Below, one piece after another: positions 12,096 through 20,336 of a stretch of DNA of 64,000 bases. The DNA is from NCEH01 sp043195135 (GTDB taxonomy: Bacteria; Pseudomonadota; Alphaproteobacteria; Rhizobiales; Xanthobacteraceae), in NCBI RefSeq assembly GCF_043195135.1, contig NZ_JBAFWP010000003.1. One strand, 5' to 3'. The position numbers and the translations under genes were made by a program. The notes beneath the pieces were generated by a model. That model worked only from the letters and a program-made list of their open reading frames with translations. It was not told the DNA's origin and did not search any database. Numbering within the stretch: position 1 is the stretch's first letter; every line of letters begins with the position of its first letter.

Positions 12096-13364
12096 ATGAC
12101 GCTGCGCAACACACTCCTCTCCGCCCTTGGGATCTCCGTCCTGGCTGTCTCAGCACAGGCTCAGCCCGTTCAGAGCCAGTACTATGTCCCCGCGGCGGCA
12201 GCGGTGGACGAAGACGACGCCACGGGCGCCATTGCTCCCGAGCCTTCGGGAAGCGTGCCCGGCTATAATGACCCCTATGCCCGTCCCGCGACGCGCAGCG
12301 ACGCGGTGCAGAGCGCGCCCATCGCGCCGCCGCCGGGCAGTGTCCAGGCCCCGTCCTATTCCGCGCCCGGCTATGCCCAGCCCGCGCCGCAGCAAGGTTA
12401 CCAGCAGGGTTATTCGCAGGGCGCGCCCGTTCAGGCCGCTGCGCCCAGCAACCAGCCCATTTCGATTGCGCCCCAGGGCAGCTATGCCACGCAGGGCGCG
12501 CACGGTTCGTCCGTGCCGCAGGGCTATGCGCAGCCGCAGCCCGGCTATGCCCAGCAGCCGCAAGGCTACGTGCAGCCCCAGGCTTCCGCCGAGCCGCCGA
12601 CCTCCGCGCAGCAGGACGCGTTGCGCGCGCAGGCGCTTCAGCAGGGCTATGTGCAGCCTCAGCAGGGTTATGCGCAGCCGCAGCAGGGCTACGTCCAGCC
12701 CCAGCAGGGCTACGTGCAGCCGCAGACCGCGTCTTACGGCGCCCCCGGCCAGGTTCCGGCCGGCGCCCCGCCGTCCGGCGTCTATGGCGCCAACGCCGCC
12801 GTTGTTCCCGGCACGCAGGAAGCCCCGTCCGGCCCGCGCATCGAGAACGTGGATCCGACCGAGCCGGTGCCGGATCGCTTCCGTCGCCAGACCGTCGATT
12901 ACGTCACCACCCAGCCGGCCGGCACGGTGGTGATCGATACCCCGAACACCTACCTCTATCTGGTGCTGGGCGGCGGCAAGGCGATCCGCTACGGCATCGG
13001 CGTGGGCCGCGACGGCTTCACCTGGGCCGGCACCGAGAAGATCACCCGCAAGGCGGAATGGGCCGATTGGCGCCCGCCGGCGGAAATGATCACCCGTCAG
13101 CCGTATCTGCCGCGCTTCATGGCCGGCGGCCCGGGCAATCCGCTCGGCGCACGCACGCTGTATCTTGGCGGCACCGTCTATCGCATCCACGGCACCAACG
13201 AGCCGCAAACCATCGGCAAGTTCGTGTCTTCCGGCTGCTTCCGCATGCTGAATGCGGACGTGGAAGATCTGTTCGATCGGGTGAAGGTGGGCACCAAGGT
13301 GGTCATCATGCCCAAGACCGGCGGCGCGCAGGCCAATGCCGGGTCCAACTCGCAGAGCCACTGA
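12096..13364 (+). CDS. L,D-transpeptidase (YkuD domain) with QQGYVQP repeat region
   Basis: A 422-residue exported protein. The signal peptide is residues 1-22 (cleavage after AQA). Residues about 35-245 are low-complexity, rich in Pro, Gln, Tyr and Ala, with tandem QQGYVQP-type heptapeptides. The YkuD domain occupies about 275-415 and has the catalytic set: IHGTNEP (His), then SSGCFRM with the nucleophilic Cys and the conserved Arg. These enzymes form 3-3 peptidoglycan cross-links or attach outer-membrane proteins to peptidoglycan in the periplasm; which applies here is not visible. The repeat region may be a flexible linker or wall-spanning segment. A terminator follows about 30 bases after the stop. 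Confidence 0.93.
   Translation: MTLRNTLLSALGISVLAVSAQAQPVQSQYYVPAAAAVDEDDATGAIAPEPSGSVPGYNDPYARPATRSDAVQSAPIAPPPGSVQAPSYSAPGYAQPAPQQGYQQGYSQGAPVQAAAPSNQPISIAPQGSYATQGAHGSSVPQGYAQPQPGYAQQPQGYVQPQASAEPPTSAQQDALRAQALQQGYVQPQQGYAQPQQGYVQPQQGYVQPQTASYGAPGQVPAGAPPSGVYGANAAVVPGTQEAPSGPRIENVDPTEPVPDRFRRQTVDYVTTQPAGTVVIDTPNTYLYLVLGGGKAIRYGIGVGRDGFTWAGTEKITRKAEWADWRPPAEMITRQPYLPRFMAGGPGNPLGARTLYLGGTVYRIHGTNEPQTIGKFVSSGCFRMLNADVEDLFDRVKVGTKVVIMPKTGGAQANAGSNSQSH
12639..12722 (+). repeat. Four tandem 21-bp units encoding QQGYVQP
   Basis: Four consecutive 21-bp units at 12639, 12660, 12681 and 12702 encode QQGYVQP, QQGYAQP, QQGYVQP, QQGYVQP. Looser copies (QQGYQQGYSQG, PQGYAQPQPGYAQ) occur upstream in the same gene. 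The near-identical DNA suggests recent slippage and possible length variation between strains. Confidence 0.9.
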
Positions 13365-13393
13365 GTCTCTCGGTCGCCTTGAATGATCTGAAG

Positions 13394-13422
13394 AGCGCGC
13401 CCCTCCGGCGCGCTTTTCTTTT
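13394..13422 (+). terminator. Rho-independent terminator after the L,D-transpeptidase gene
   Basis: Stem AGCGCGCC pairing with GGCGCGCT around a 5-base loop (CCTCC), followed by TTTCTTTT, 30 bases after the stop codon. Confidence 0.88.
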
Positions 13423-13497
13423 GTGTGCGCCGTAACACCTCAAGCCTGCCGGCCGAGCCCCGCGCCGGCCGCGCGCTTCACTGAACGGGGAATGGGC

Positions 13498-13986
13498 ATG
13501 GCCGACACCGACGACCTGACGCAGCCGCCTTCCCCCCCGATCGCCATCACCCTGCGCGATGCCGCTCCTGGCGACGAAGCGCGCTGGCGCGATCTGTGGG
13601 CGGGCTATACGGCCTTCTACGAAACCGACGTGCCGCCGGATGTCACCGCGCACACCTGGGCGCGCATCCTCGATCCCGCCTCGCCCATCTCCTGCCGCCT
13701 CGCCGAGCGCGAGGGCGAAGTGGTGGGATTCGCCATCAGCGTGCTGCATCCCGGCACCTGGGGCCACGGGCCGCGCTGCTATCTGGAAGATCTGTTCGTC
13801 GATCCGGCGGTCCGCGGCGGGGGCGTCGGCCGGGCCTTGATCCAGGATCTCGTTACGCGCGGACGGGCCGAGGGCTGGACCGAGCTTTACTGGCAAACCA
13901 TGGCGAACAATTCCACGGCGCGTCGCCTCTATGATTCGTTCACGTCGGCGGATTCGTTCGTGCGTTATTGCCTGCCGCTGTCCTGA
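13498..13986 (+). CDS. GNAT family N-acetyltransferase
   Basis: A 162-residue acetyltransferase with the GNAT fold. It has an N-terminal ITLRDAAPGDEARWRDLWAGY segment, beta strands around VVGFAISVLHP, and YLEDLFVDPAVRGGGVGRALI, which contains the acetyl-CoA pyrophosphate-binding R-x-x-G-x-G loop. The ending ELYWQTMANNSTARRLYDSF is typical of the subgroup. The substrate (an amine of a small molecule or protein) cannot be told. ATGs at 13492 and 13498 are both possible; the second is chosen because GGGGAATGG is better spaced from it. Its last 22 bases overlap the 3' end of the convergent sulfotransferase gene. Confidence 0.88.
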   Translation: MADTDDLTQPPSPPIAITLRDAAPGDEARWRDLWAGYTAFYETDVPPDVTAHTWARILDPASPISCRLAEREGEVVGFAISVLHPGTWGHGPRCYLEDLFVDPAVRGGGVGRALIQDLVTRGRAEGWTELYWQTMANNSTARRLYDSFTSADSFVRYCLPLS

Positions 13987-14813
13987 GATCGCCACCGCGC
14001 CTGCGGGGCGCACGCGCCGGCCAGGGCGCCGATCGCGGATGCGGCGGAGGAAGCGGGCTTCATCGCCGGCCAGCCCGACACGTCGATCCCGGTGAGGTCC
14101 GCAAACGCCTCCAGCTCCTGAGCCAGCAGGCCCGATATCAGCGCATGGTCCGCCTCCGAGGGATGGCAGGGCCATGTCATCTTCGGCCGCTCGCAGGCGC
14201 GCTTCGCGGCCATCGGCGGAAACCCGTTCAGGCCGAGAAAGGAGGCGACGCGCGCCAGCGTGGCGTCTTGATCTTCGGCCAAGTCCTGGGAGCGGAGGAA
14301 CAACAGCTGCTCGGCGGGAAAATGCGCCAGCGCCCGTCGCACCTGGGACGCATAATAGCCCCGCTCCACATAGCTGAACTCGCGCCATGCCCGCGCCAGC
14401 GGCGCATCCGCCGGCAAGCGGGCGCGCCCCTCCCGGATGGATTCGGCAAACATCATGTGTTCCCGGCCGCCCGCATAGTTCATGCACCAATGGGACCAGG
14501 CGCGCTCGTACGGATCGCGAAACAGGACGATCAGCTGCGCCTTCGGATTATAGGCCCGGATGCGTGCCATCGCCGGCGGCCAGAATATGGAGATCGGCGT
14601 CGCCTCGAACCGCAGACGCGCGTCCGCGGGGGGAAATGCAGAGTCCAGAAGGCCGTAATCGGGCTGGCGCCAGTCGATCGTCTCGTTGTCGAAAAAATGA
14701 AGTTCTTTTCGGTTCGGGGCGGCCAGATCGGGATGCGCGCGCAAATACTCAAAAAGACTCGTGGTTCCGCCTTTTTGAACGCCGCACACGAAAGCCGAAA
14801 CGATCTGAGACAC
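13965..14813 (-). CDS. Sulfotransferase family protein
   Basis: A 282-residue protein with both PAPS-binding signatures of the sulfotransferase fold: the 5'-phosphosulfate loop GVQKGGTTSLFEYL at about residues 11-24, and the 3'-phosphate motif FRDPYERAWSHW at about 97-108. Such enzymes move sulfate from PAPS to a carbohydrate, lipid or other acceptor. The acceptor is unknown, and no polysaccharide genes adjoin it. The start is a GTG at 14813 with GGAGGT five bases upstream; longer frames exist but lack a good ribosome binding site and would push the PAPS loop away from the N-terminus. Its 3' end overlaps the convergent acetyltransferase gene by 22 bases. Confidence 0.87.
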   Translation of the reverse strand: MSQIVSAFVCGVQKGGTTSLFEYLRAHPDLAAPNRKELHFFDNETIDWRQPDYGLLDSAFPPADARLRFEATPISIFWPPAMARIRAYNPKAQLIVLFRDPYERAWSHWCMNYAGGREHMMFAESIREGRARLPADAPLARAWREFSYVERGYYASQVRRALAHFPAEQLLFLRSQDLAEDQDATLARVASFLGLNGFPPMAAKRACERPKMTWPCHPSEADHALISGLLAQELEAFADLTGIDVSGWPAMKPASSAASAIGALAGACAPQARWRSQDSGRQ

Positions 14814-14994
14814 CCGCACCTCCACCGTGCGCGCACAGGCGCATGACCGGCCCGCCGGCCGCCTGCATCGTTCCCGGACGACAGAAGGCGCCGCGCCGCG
14901 CGGGAGTATCTGCGGCTGCATTTGACATATCAAGCAGTGCATCCGCTTGTCCGGCGCAACCTTCGCATTGCACCGCCGAATGGGGAAGCGCTTC

Positions 14995-15729
14995 CTATAC
15001 GAGGCTCGCCGCCACGTTCACGCCCAGCGCAATCACCGCCGCATTGAAGATGTAGGAGGCGATCTGGTGCCCGAGCACCAGCCGCCGCAGGCGGGGCGAG
15101 GGAATGGTGATGTCCGCGGTTTGCGAGGCGGTCCCGATATTGAACGAAAAATAGAGCAGATCCCAATAATCGGGCTGCGCATCGCCGGGAAATATGAGCA
15201 TGGGCGAGGCATCGGGGCGGGAGGAATAATATTCCCGCGAATAATGCAGGGCATAGATGGTGTGAAGAAACAGCCAGGAGAGCAGCAAGGTGCCCACCGC
15301 CAGGTCCACCCGCTCCGGCGAGGAACTGCCCTCGGTCCCGTGGTGGCCGCTCGCCATGATGACCGCCACCAGGCTGATGCCCGCGCACAGCAGCGAGACG
15401 ATCAGGATGACCGGGGCCCCCTCGTCGTCGATGCCGGCATGAATGCTCAGCATCGTCGCATCCGTGCGCACCACCAGGACGCCGACGAGGCAGAGCCACG
15501 CGAGAACGGCGATATCCCAGGAGATCAGCGCGCCCATCACGCCCTCCGCGACGCCGGTCTCGGTCAGGATGGCGAAGGTGAGGATGCCGAGCCCGAACGC
15601 GATGAACAGACGCACATGCAGCCGCACCACGCGATGGCCCACCCAGAGCCCCGCGATCTCCGCCGCCGTGCGCTCCGCTTCCATCCGTTCCCTGGCGGCC
15701 CGGCTTGAACCTTTGGTCTGTGTCATCAT
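14995..15729 (-). CDS. DUF1345 family membrane protein
   Basis: A 244-residue protein with about five membrane helices. The C-terminal half has the DUF1345 hallmark DLLYFSFNIGTASQTADI, preceded by a periplasmic-looking loop and an HTIYALHYSREYY segment. DUF1345 proteins are small inner-membrane proteins whose YFSF.IG..AQT motif recalls an ion-channel pore loop; no function is established. Two adjacent ATGs (15729, 15726) could start it, and neither has a strong ribosome binding site. It stands alone, divergent from the HdeD-like gene. Confidence 0.85.
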   Translation of the reverse strand: MMTQTKGSSRAARERMEAERTAAEIAGLWVGHRVVRLHVRLFIAFGLGILTFAILTETGVAEGVMGALISWDIAVLAWLCLVGVLVVRTDATMLSIHAGIDDEGAPVILIVSLLCAGISLVAVIMASGHHGTEGSSSPERVDLAVGTLLLSWLFLHTIYALHYSREYYSSRPDASPMLIFPGDAQPDYWDLLYFSFNIGTASQTADITIPSPRLRRLVLGHQIASYIFNAAVIALGVNVAASLV

Positions 15730-15863
15730 CGGGTTTCCGAGCTGCGGCGAATCGCGCCGATAAATTATGCTCCCCCCGACGCCATCCCATTGCGTCTTAG
15801 CATTGCACCACGGGGGCGGATATGATCGCCTGCGGACGGCTTTCCGCTGCCGGAGCACCCATC

Positions 15864-16433
15864 ATGCCCACGAGCCTTCCCTCCCCCACCGCCAAGCTTC
15901 ACATCACGGAGATCCGGGCCAGCTGGGGCTGGTTCGTCGCCCTCGGCATCGCCTTCGTGGTGCTCGGCTTCATCGCGCTCGCGCACCTGCTCACGTCCAC
16001 CCTGGTGACCGCGCTTTATGTGGGCGCGCTGGTGCTGGTCGCGGGCATCGTGGAGATTCTCCACGCCTTCCGCGTGCAGAGCTGGGGGCGCTTCCTGTTC
16101 TGGATGCTGGGCGGCGTGCTCTATGTGATCGCCGGCGGCCTCATCATGTATCAGCCGCTGCTCGCGGCGGGCATCATCACCTTGATGATCGGCGTGTCGC
16201 TGGTGGTCGGCGGCGGGTTCCGCATCTTCGCCGCGATCGGCGCGCGCCCGGCGGCCGGCTGGGGATTTCTCGCCCTCTCGGGCGTGATCACCTTCCTTTT
16301 GGGCGTGATCATCATTGCCGGCTGGCCGGTGAATTCGGTATTCCTGCTGGGCCTGTTCCTGGGTATCGACCTGATCGTGAACGGCGTCACCACCGTCCTG
16401 TTCGGGGTCGCTCTGCGCCAGAAGGCGCTCTAG
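15864..16433 (+). CDS. HdeD family (DUF308) membrane protein
   Basis: A 189-residue protein with six predicted membrane helices arranged as three repeated helix pairs, the pattern of HdeD/DUF308. The segments WGWFVALGIAFVVLGFIAL, LYVGALVLVAGIVEILHAF and RFLFWMLGGVLYVIAGGLI are typical. E. coli HdeD is an acid-resistance membrane protein, but most alphaproteobacterial members are uncharacterised. The ATG at 15864 gives the short cytoplasmic N-terminus normal for the family. The SGNH hydrolase gene follows by 22 bases and may be co-transcribed. Confidence 0.87.
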   Translation: MPTSLPSPTAKLHITEIRASWGWFVALGIAFVVLGFIALAHLLTSTLVTALYVGALVLVAGIVEILHAFRVQSWGRFLFWMLGGVLYVIAGGLIMYQPLLAAGIITLMIGVSLVVGGGFRIFAAIGARPAAGWGFLALSGVITFLLGVIIIAGWPVNSVFLLGLFLGIDLIVNGVTTVLFGVALRQKAL

Positions 16434-16455
16434 GACGCCACATAAGGAGAGCGGC

Positions 16456-17262
16456 ATGGCCGCGTTGTTTTCCGGCCTTGCGCGACGCGCCTGCGGCGTC
16501 GCGCTGCTGGGCCTGTTCGCCACGCCCACCCTGGCGCAGACGACCGCCTGTCCCGCCCAGCCGCCCCAGGCGGCTCTCAGCGTGCCGCGCGCGGCGGCCA
16601 CGTTCGCGCGCACCAAGGCGATCACCATCGTGGCGATCGGCTCCTCCTCCACCACCGGGGTCGGCGCCTCCGATCCCTCCCGCACCTATCCCGCGGTGCT
16701 GGAGGCGGAATTGCAGGCGCGCTTCCCCGGCACCCAGATCAAGGTGATCAACAAGGGCGGCAATGCCGAGGACGTGCCGGAGAATCTCGCCCGCTTCGAC
16801 CGCGACGTCGGCGCGCTGAAGCCGGATGTGGTGCTCTGGCAGGTGGGCACAAATTATGTGCTGCGCAGCTTCGGCCTGGGCAATTTCGGCGCCCAGCTGC
16901 GCACCGGCATCGCCGGCATCCGCGCGTACGGCGCCGATCCGGTGCTGATCGATCTGCAATATTCGCCCTGGGTGAATATCGACGCCGACACGGGGCCGAT
17001 GCTGAAGCTGATCGCCGAGGTCGGGCAGCAGGAGACTGTCCCGGTGATCGCCCGCTACGCCATGATGAAGGCCTGGAAGGAGCGCGACGGCGTGCCCCTG
17101 TCGCAGATGATCATCCTCGACGGCCTGCACCTGACGGACTGGAGCTATAAATGCTTCGCGCAGGCGGTGGCGGTGCGCCTTGCCGCCGGCCTTGCCCAGG
17201 CGCCGCGCCCGGCGAAGCCCGGCACGGGCGCGCCCGCAGATCCCGCGCCCGCCATGCGCTGA
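16456..17262 (+). CDS. SGNH/GDSL family hydrolase, exported
   Basis: A 268-residue protein with a signal peptide (residues 1-28, ending TPTLAQ). It has the SGNH blocks: IVAIGSSSTTGVGAS (block I, nucleophilic Ser), NKGGNAEDV (block II, Gly), WQVGTNYVL (block III, Asn) and ILDGLHLTD (block V, Asp-x-x-His). It is therefore a periplasmic or secreted esterase or lipase-like enzyme; the substrate is unknown. The C-terminal 25 residues are Pro/Ala-rich and probably disordered. A good ribosome binding site (AAGGAGAG) precedes the ATG. It faces gpmA across a 50-base gap with no obvious terminator. Confidence 0.9.
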   Translation: MAALFSGLARRACGVALLGLFATPTLAQTTACPAQPPQAALSVPRAAATFARTKAITIVAIGSSSTTGVGASDPSRTYPAVLEAELQARFPGTQIKVINKGGNAEDVPENLARFDRDVGALKPDVVLWQVGTNYVLRSFGLGNFGAQLRTGIAGIRAYGADPVLIDLQYSPWVNIDADTGPMLKLIAEVGQQETVPVIARYAMMKAWKERDGVPLSQMIILDGLHLTDWSYKCFAQAVAVRLAAGLAQAPRPAKPGTGAPADPAPAMR

Positions 17263-17312
17263 TCCGGGACACCCTTCCGGCTCAGCCGGCCCGAAGGACG
17301 GGCCGGGTCCGA

Positions 17313-17933
17313 TCACACGATCAGGTCGCGATACTCTTCCACGGTGGCATCGGGCGCGAGGCGATAGACGATGGGCGCGCCGGTGGCGAGTTCGCGCTTC
17401 ATGATGCTCTCGGGCGTATGCCGCTCCAGCACCATCACCAGCGCCCGCAGCGAATTGCCGTGGGCCGCCACCAGGGTGCGCCGGCCGCGCAGCACGCTCG
17501 GCAGGATTTCCTGCACATAATAGGGCAGCGTCCGCGCCACCGTGTCGCGCAGGCTTTCGCCGCCCGGCGGGGGAACGTCATAGGAGCGGCGCCAGATGTG
17601 CACCTGCTCCTCGCCCCAGCGCTGGCGCGCCTCATCCTTGTTGAGGCCCGAGAGGTCGCCGTAATCCCGCTCGTTCAAAGCCTGGTCGGCGATGGTCTCG
17701 ATGCCGCCGATCCCCATCTCCTCCAGCACCAGCGAGCACGTGCGCTGGGCCCGCCCGAGGGCGGACGTATAAGCCAGGTCGAAGCTCAATCCGTCGGCGG
17801 CGAGGAGGCTGCCGGCGCGCCGAGCCTCCGCGACGCCCTTCTCGGTCAGGCCCGGATCGCGCCAACCGGTGAAGAGGTTCTTGAGGTTCCACTCGCTCTG
17901 TCCGTGACGGACGAGGACGAGAAGCCGTTCCAT
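17313..17933 (-). CDS. gpmA: 2,3-bisphosphoglycerate-dependent phosphoglycerate mutase
   Basis: Interconverts 3- and 2-phosphoglycerate in glycolysis and gluconeogenesis. The 206-residue length is normal for the shorter alphaproteobacterial form. It carries the phosphohistidine motif LVRHGQSEWN at residues 7-16, LFTGWRDPGLTEKG, the TSALGRAQRT loop, the proton donor region ALNERDYGDLSGLNK, PPGGESLRDT, and the second active-site His in VAAHGNSLRA. It lies upstream of dapB on the complementary strand order (dapB then gpmA in transcription) with a 131-base gap, so coupling is uncertain. Confidence 0.97.
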   Translation of the reverse strand: MERLLVLVRHGQSEWNLKNLFTGWRDPGLTEKGVAEARRAGSLLAADGLSFDLAYTSALGRAQRTCSLVLEEMGIGGIETIADQALNERDYGDLSGLNKDEARQRWGEEQVHIWRRSYDVPPPGGESLRDTVARTLPYYVQEILPSVLRGRRTLVAAHGNSLRALVMVLERHTPESIMKRELATGAPIVYRLAPDATVEEYRDLIV

Positions 17934-18064
17934 GCACGCATTCCTTGAACGAAGAGCCCCCGGCCTGACCTTCGAGAGGGTCGCCGTATGGCCGATTGAT
18001 TTGTCGGCGCGACTGATAGCACGTCCGCGCCGGCAAACTCAAAAGTCATGGTGCTGTGGCGCGA

Positions 18065-18880
18065 TCAGAAATCCGCCAATCCAAGCACATCTGCCATGCT
18101 GTAGAGGCCGGGCTCGCGGCCCTTGGTCCAGCGGGCGGCGGTGAGCGCGCCGTGGGAGAAGATGGAGCGGTCCTCGGCCTTGTGCACCAGTTCGATGCGC
18201 TCCGCCGGGCCGGCGAAGATCACCTGATGCTCGCCGATCACCGAACCGCCGCGCAGGCTGGCGAAGCCGATGGCGCCGGCCCGGCGCGGACCGGTGACGC
18301 CGTCGCGGCCGCGCACGCCGTAATCCTCCAGATCCACCTTGCGGCCGGCCGCGGCCGCCTCGCCCAGCAGCAGCGCGGTGCCGGAAGGAGCATCCACCTT
18401 GCGGGCGTGGTGCATCTCGACGATCTCGATGTCGAATTCCTGCCCCAGCGTCGCTGCCACGCGCTTGGTCAGCGCCGCCAGCAGCGTCACGCCAAGGCTC
18501 ATATTGCCGGAGCGCACGATCACCGTGCGCCGCGCGGCCGCCGCGATGGTGGAAAGATCGGAGGAGGAAAAGCCGGTGGTGCCGATGACATGGGCGATGC
18601 CGGCTTCCGCCAGCGTCTCGGCGAGCCGCACGGACGCCGACGGCGTGGTGAAATCGATCACCACGTCGGCCCCGTTCAGCACCCGCGACACATCGTTGCG
18701 CACCGTGATTCCGGAGACGCCGATGCCGGCCAGCAGGCCGGCATCTTCTCCGAGATGGGGGCTGTCGGCGTGCTCCAGCGCGCCGACCAGAGCAAATCCC
18801 TCGGTTTCAAGCACCGCGCGCAGGAGCGAACGCCCCATGCGGCCGCTGGCCCCGGTGATGACGACACGCAGATCCGACAC
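18065..18880 (-). CDS. dapB: 4-hydroxy-tetrahydrodipicolinate reductase
   Basis: NAD(P)H-dependent second step of the lysine and meso-diaminopimelate branch, supplying peptidoglycan precursor. The 271-residue protein has the N-terminal dinucleotide loop VVITGASGRMGRSL, IDFTTPSA, GTTGF, the catalytic-region motif EMHHARKVDAPSGTAL and the GEHQVIFAGPAERIEL segment. The ATG at 18880 is in the family position. The downstream gpmA is on the same strand, and a DUF1330 gene lies 38 bases upstream. Confidence 0.97.
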   Translation of the reverse strand: MSDLRVVITGASGRMGRSLLRAVLETEGFALVGALEHADSPHLGEDAGLLAGIGVSGITVRNDVSRVLNGADVVIDFTTPSASVRLAETLAEAGIAHVIGTTGFSSSDLSTIAAAARRTVIVRSGNMSLGVTLLAALTKRVAATLGQEFDIEIVEMHHARKVDAPSGTALLLGEAAAAGRKVDLEDYGVRGRDGVTGPRRAGAIGFASLRGGSVIGEHQVIFAGPAERIELVHKAEDRSIFSHGALTAARWTKGREPGLYSMADVLGLADF

Positions 18881-18918
18881 TTGGCTTGGCTCCCCCCGGC
18901 GATCCGGGCCTTATTGTC

Positions 18919-19536
18919 TTATGTGGGCTGCGGGCCGCTATAGCCGGGCGCGACGATGAGGTCCACGTCCGCGGCGCCTTCCCGCAACCGCACCGCCTTC
19001 TGGTAATCGTCCGATTCGTAGCAGGCGAGCGCGGTCGGCACATCGCCGAAGGCCAGCAGAACCGTGCGCTGGCGGCCGATGCCCTCCAGCAATTCCTGCC
19101 GCCCGCCACGCGCCAGGAAGCGCGGCTTGAACGCAGCCGTGCCGCCTGCCGCCGCATAGGCGCGGTATGCGTCCTGATTGAGGATATCGAGGCCCATGAT
19201 CCAATAGCCGGCGGGCGTTTCGACCGAGGACGGCGCCTCCACCGGGGGCTCGACGCCCTCCACGATCATCACGTCGGCGATGGAATAGGGCTGGCGCAGC
19301 GCGAGCGCCGCCTGATACTCGGGCGAGAAATAGCAGGCGCGGGCGGCTTCGAAGCTCTCGAATTCGATCACCACGTTGCGGCCGCGCGAAATGCCTTCCT
19401 TCGGGTGGATCTCGCCGCCCCGCACCAGGAAGTGCGCCTTGTGGGCCGCGAACGGCTCGGCATTCGCCTTGGCATATTCCGCGTACCCGACCGGATTGAC
19501 CACATCGACCCGTGCGATCCAATAGCCCTTGGCCAT
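18919..19536 (-). CDS. Protein with two tandem DUF1330 domains
   Basis: A 205-residue cytoplasmic protein made of two DUF1330 units, about residues 3-97 and 110-203. Each starts with a GYWI strand (KGYWIARVDV; AGYWIMGLDI) and contains an FLxRGG motif (HFLVRGGEIH; RFLARGGRQE). DUF1330 is a ferredoxin-like dimeric alpha-beta barrel domain of unknown function and is usually encoded as a single domain of about 100 residues, so this is an internal duplication that could fold as an intramolecular dimer. AAGGGA precedes the ATG at 19536. It is followed 38 bases later by dapB. Confidence 0.85.
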   Translation of the reverse strand: MAKGYWIARVDVVNPVGYAEYAKANAEPFAAHKAHFLVRGGEIHPKEGISRGRNVVIEFESFEAARACYFSPEYQAALALRQPYSIADVMIVEGVEPPVEAPSSVETPAGYWIMGLDILNQDAYRAYAAAGGTAAFKPRFLARGGRQELLEGIGRQRTVLLAFGDVPTALACYESDDYQKAVRLREGAADVDLIVAPGYSGPQPT

Positions 19537-19619
19537 TTCGTGCGTCCCTTCCATCCCAGCCCGCTGAGGCGCCTGCCCGCCCGCGACCATCCCACGGCAC
19601 CGCCCATCTCGTCGAGGGA

Positions 19620-20336
19620 TCAGGCGCCGGCGATTTCCTGCAAAATGGCCTGCGCGGCCGCAACCGGATCCGGTGCGGCGATGATCGGGCGGCCCACCAC
19701 GATCTTGTTCGCACCCGCAGCAATGGCGGCGGCAGGGGTCGCGATGCGCTTCTGGTCGCCCACGTCCGCCCCGCTCGGGCGCACGCCGGGCGTCACGACG
19801 AGACCGTCCGGCCCCAGGATGCTGCGCACCGTCGCGGCATCGGTGGGCGCGCAGATGACCCCGGCGATGCCGGCCTCGCGGGCCTGGAGCGCGCGCAGCC
19901 GCACGGTCTGGCTTACGCCGGCGCCGTAGCCGGCGGCGGCAAGATCCGCATCGTCATAGGATGTCAGCACGGTCACCCCGAGCACCTTGAGGGCGCTGCC
20001 AGCGGCGCCTCGAGCGGCGGCGGCCAGCGTCTGGGGATAGGCGTGCACGGTGAGCAGCGTGACGCCGCGCGCGGCGGCGGCGGCGGTGGCTCGCTCCACC
20101 GTGTGGTCGATGTCGTGCAGCTTGAGATCCAGGAACACCTTCTTGCCGGCGCTGATCAGGTCGCTCGCGAGATCGAGTCCGCCGGCGATGGTGAGTTCAA
20201 GGCCGATCTTGTAGAATCCCACCGTATCGCCCAATTGCCACACCAGCGCTTCCGCCGCCGCCACATTGGGGAAGTCCAGGGCGACGATGAGCTTTTCGCG
20301 CACCGCTGCGGTCTCGGGTGTCGATCCAGATGTCAT
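19620..20336 (-). CDS. pyrF: Orotidine-5'-phosphate decarboxylase
   Basis: Last step of UMP synthesis. The 238-residue barrel shows LIVALDFPNVAAAEAL at the N-terminus, FYKIGLELT, the catalytic cluster KVFLDLKLHDID (Lys-Asp-Lys-x-x-Asp), and the C-terminal phosphate-binding VTPGVRPSG and VVGRPI. The ATG overlaps the stop codon of the upstream phosphatase gene (ATGA), so the two are translationally coupled. Confidence 0.97.
   Translation of the reverse strand: MTSGSTPETAAVREKLIVALDFPNVAAAEALVWQLGDTVGFYKIGLELTIAGGLDLASDLISAGKKVFLDLKLHDIDHTVERATAAAAARGVTLLTVHAYPQTLAAAARGAAGSALKVLGVTVLTSYDDADLAAAGYGAGVSQTVRLRALQAREAGIAGVICAPTDAATVRSILGPDGLVVTPGVRPSGADVGDQKRIATPAAAIAAGANKIVVGRPIIAAPDPVAAAQAILQEIAGA

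Noticed and set aside
17263..17312. GC-rich inverted sequence between the SGNH hydrolase and gpmA genes considered as a terminator
   Set aside because: The arms are imperfect and no T-run follows on either strand.
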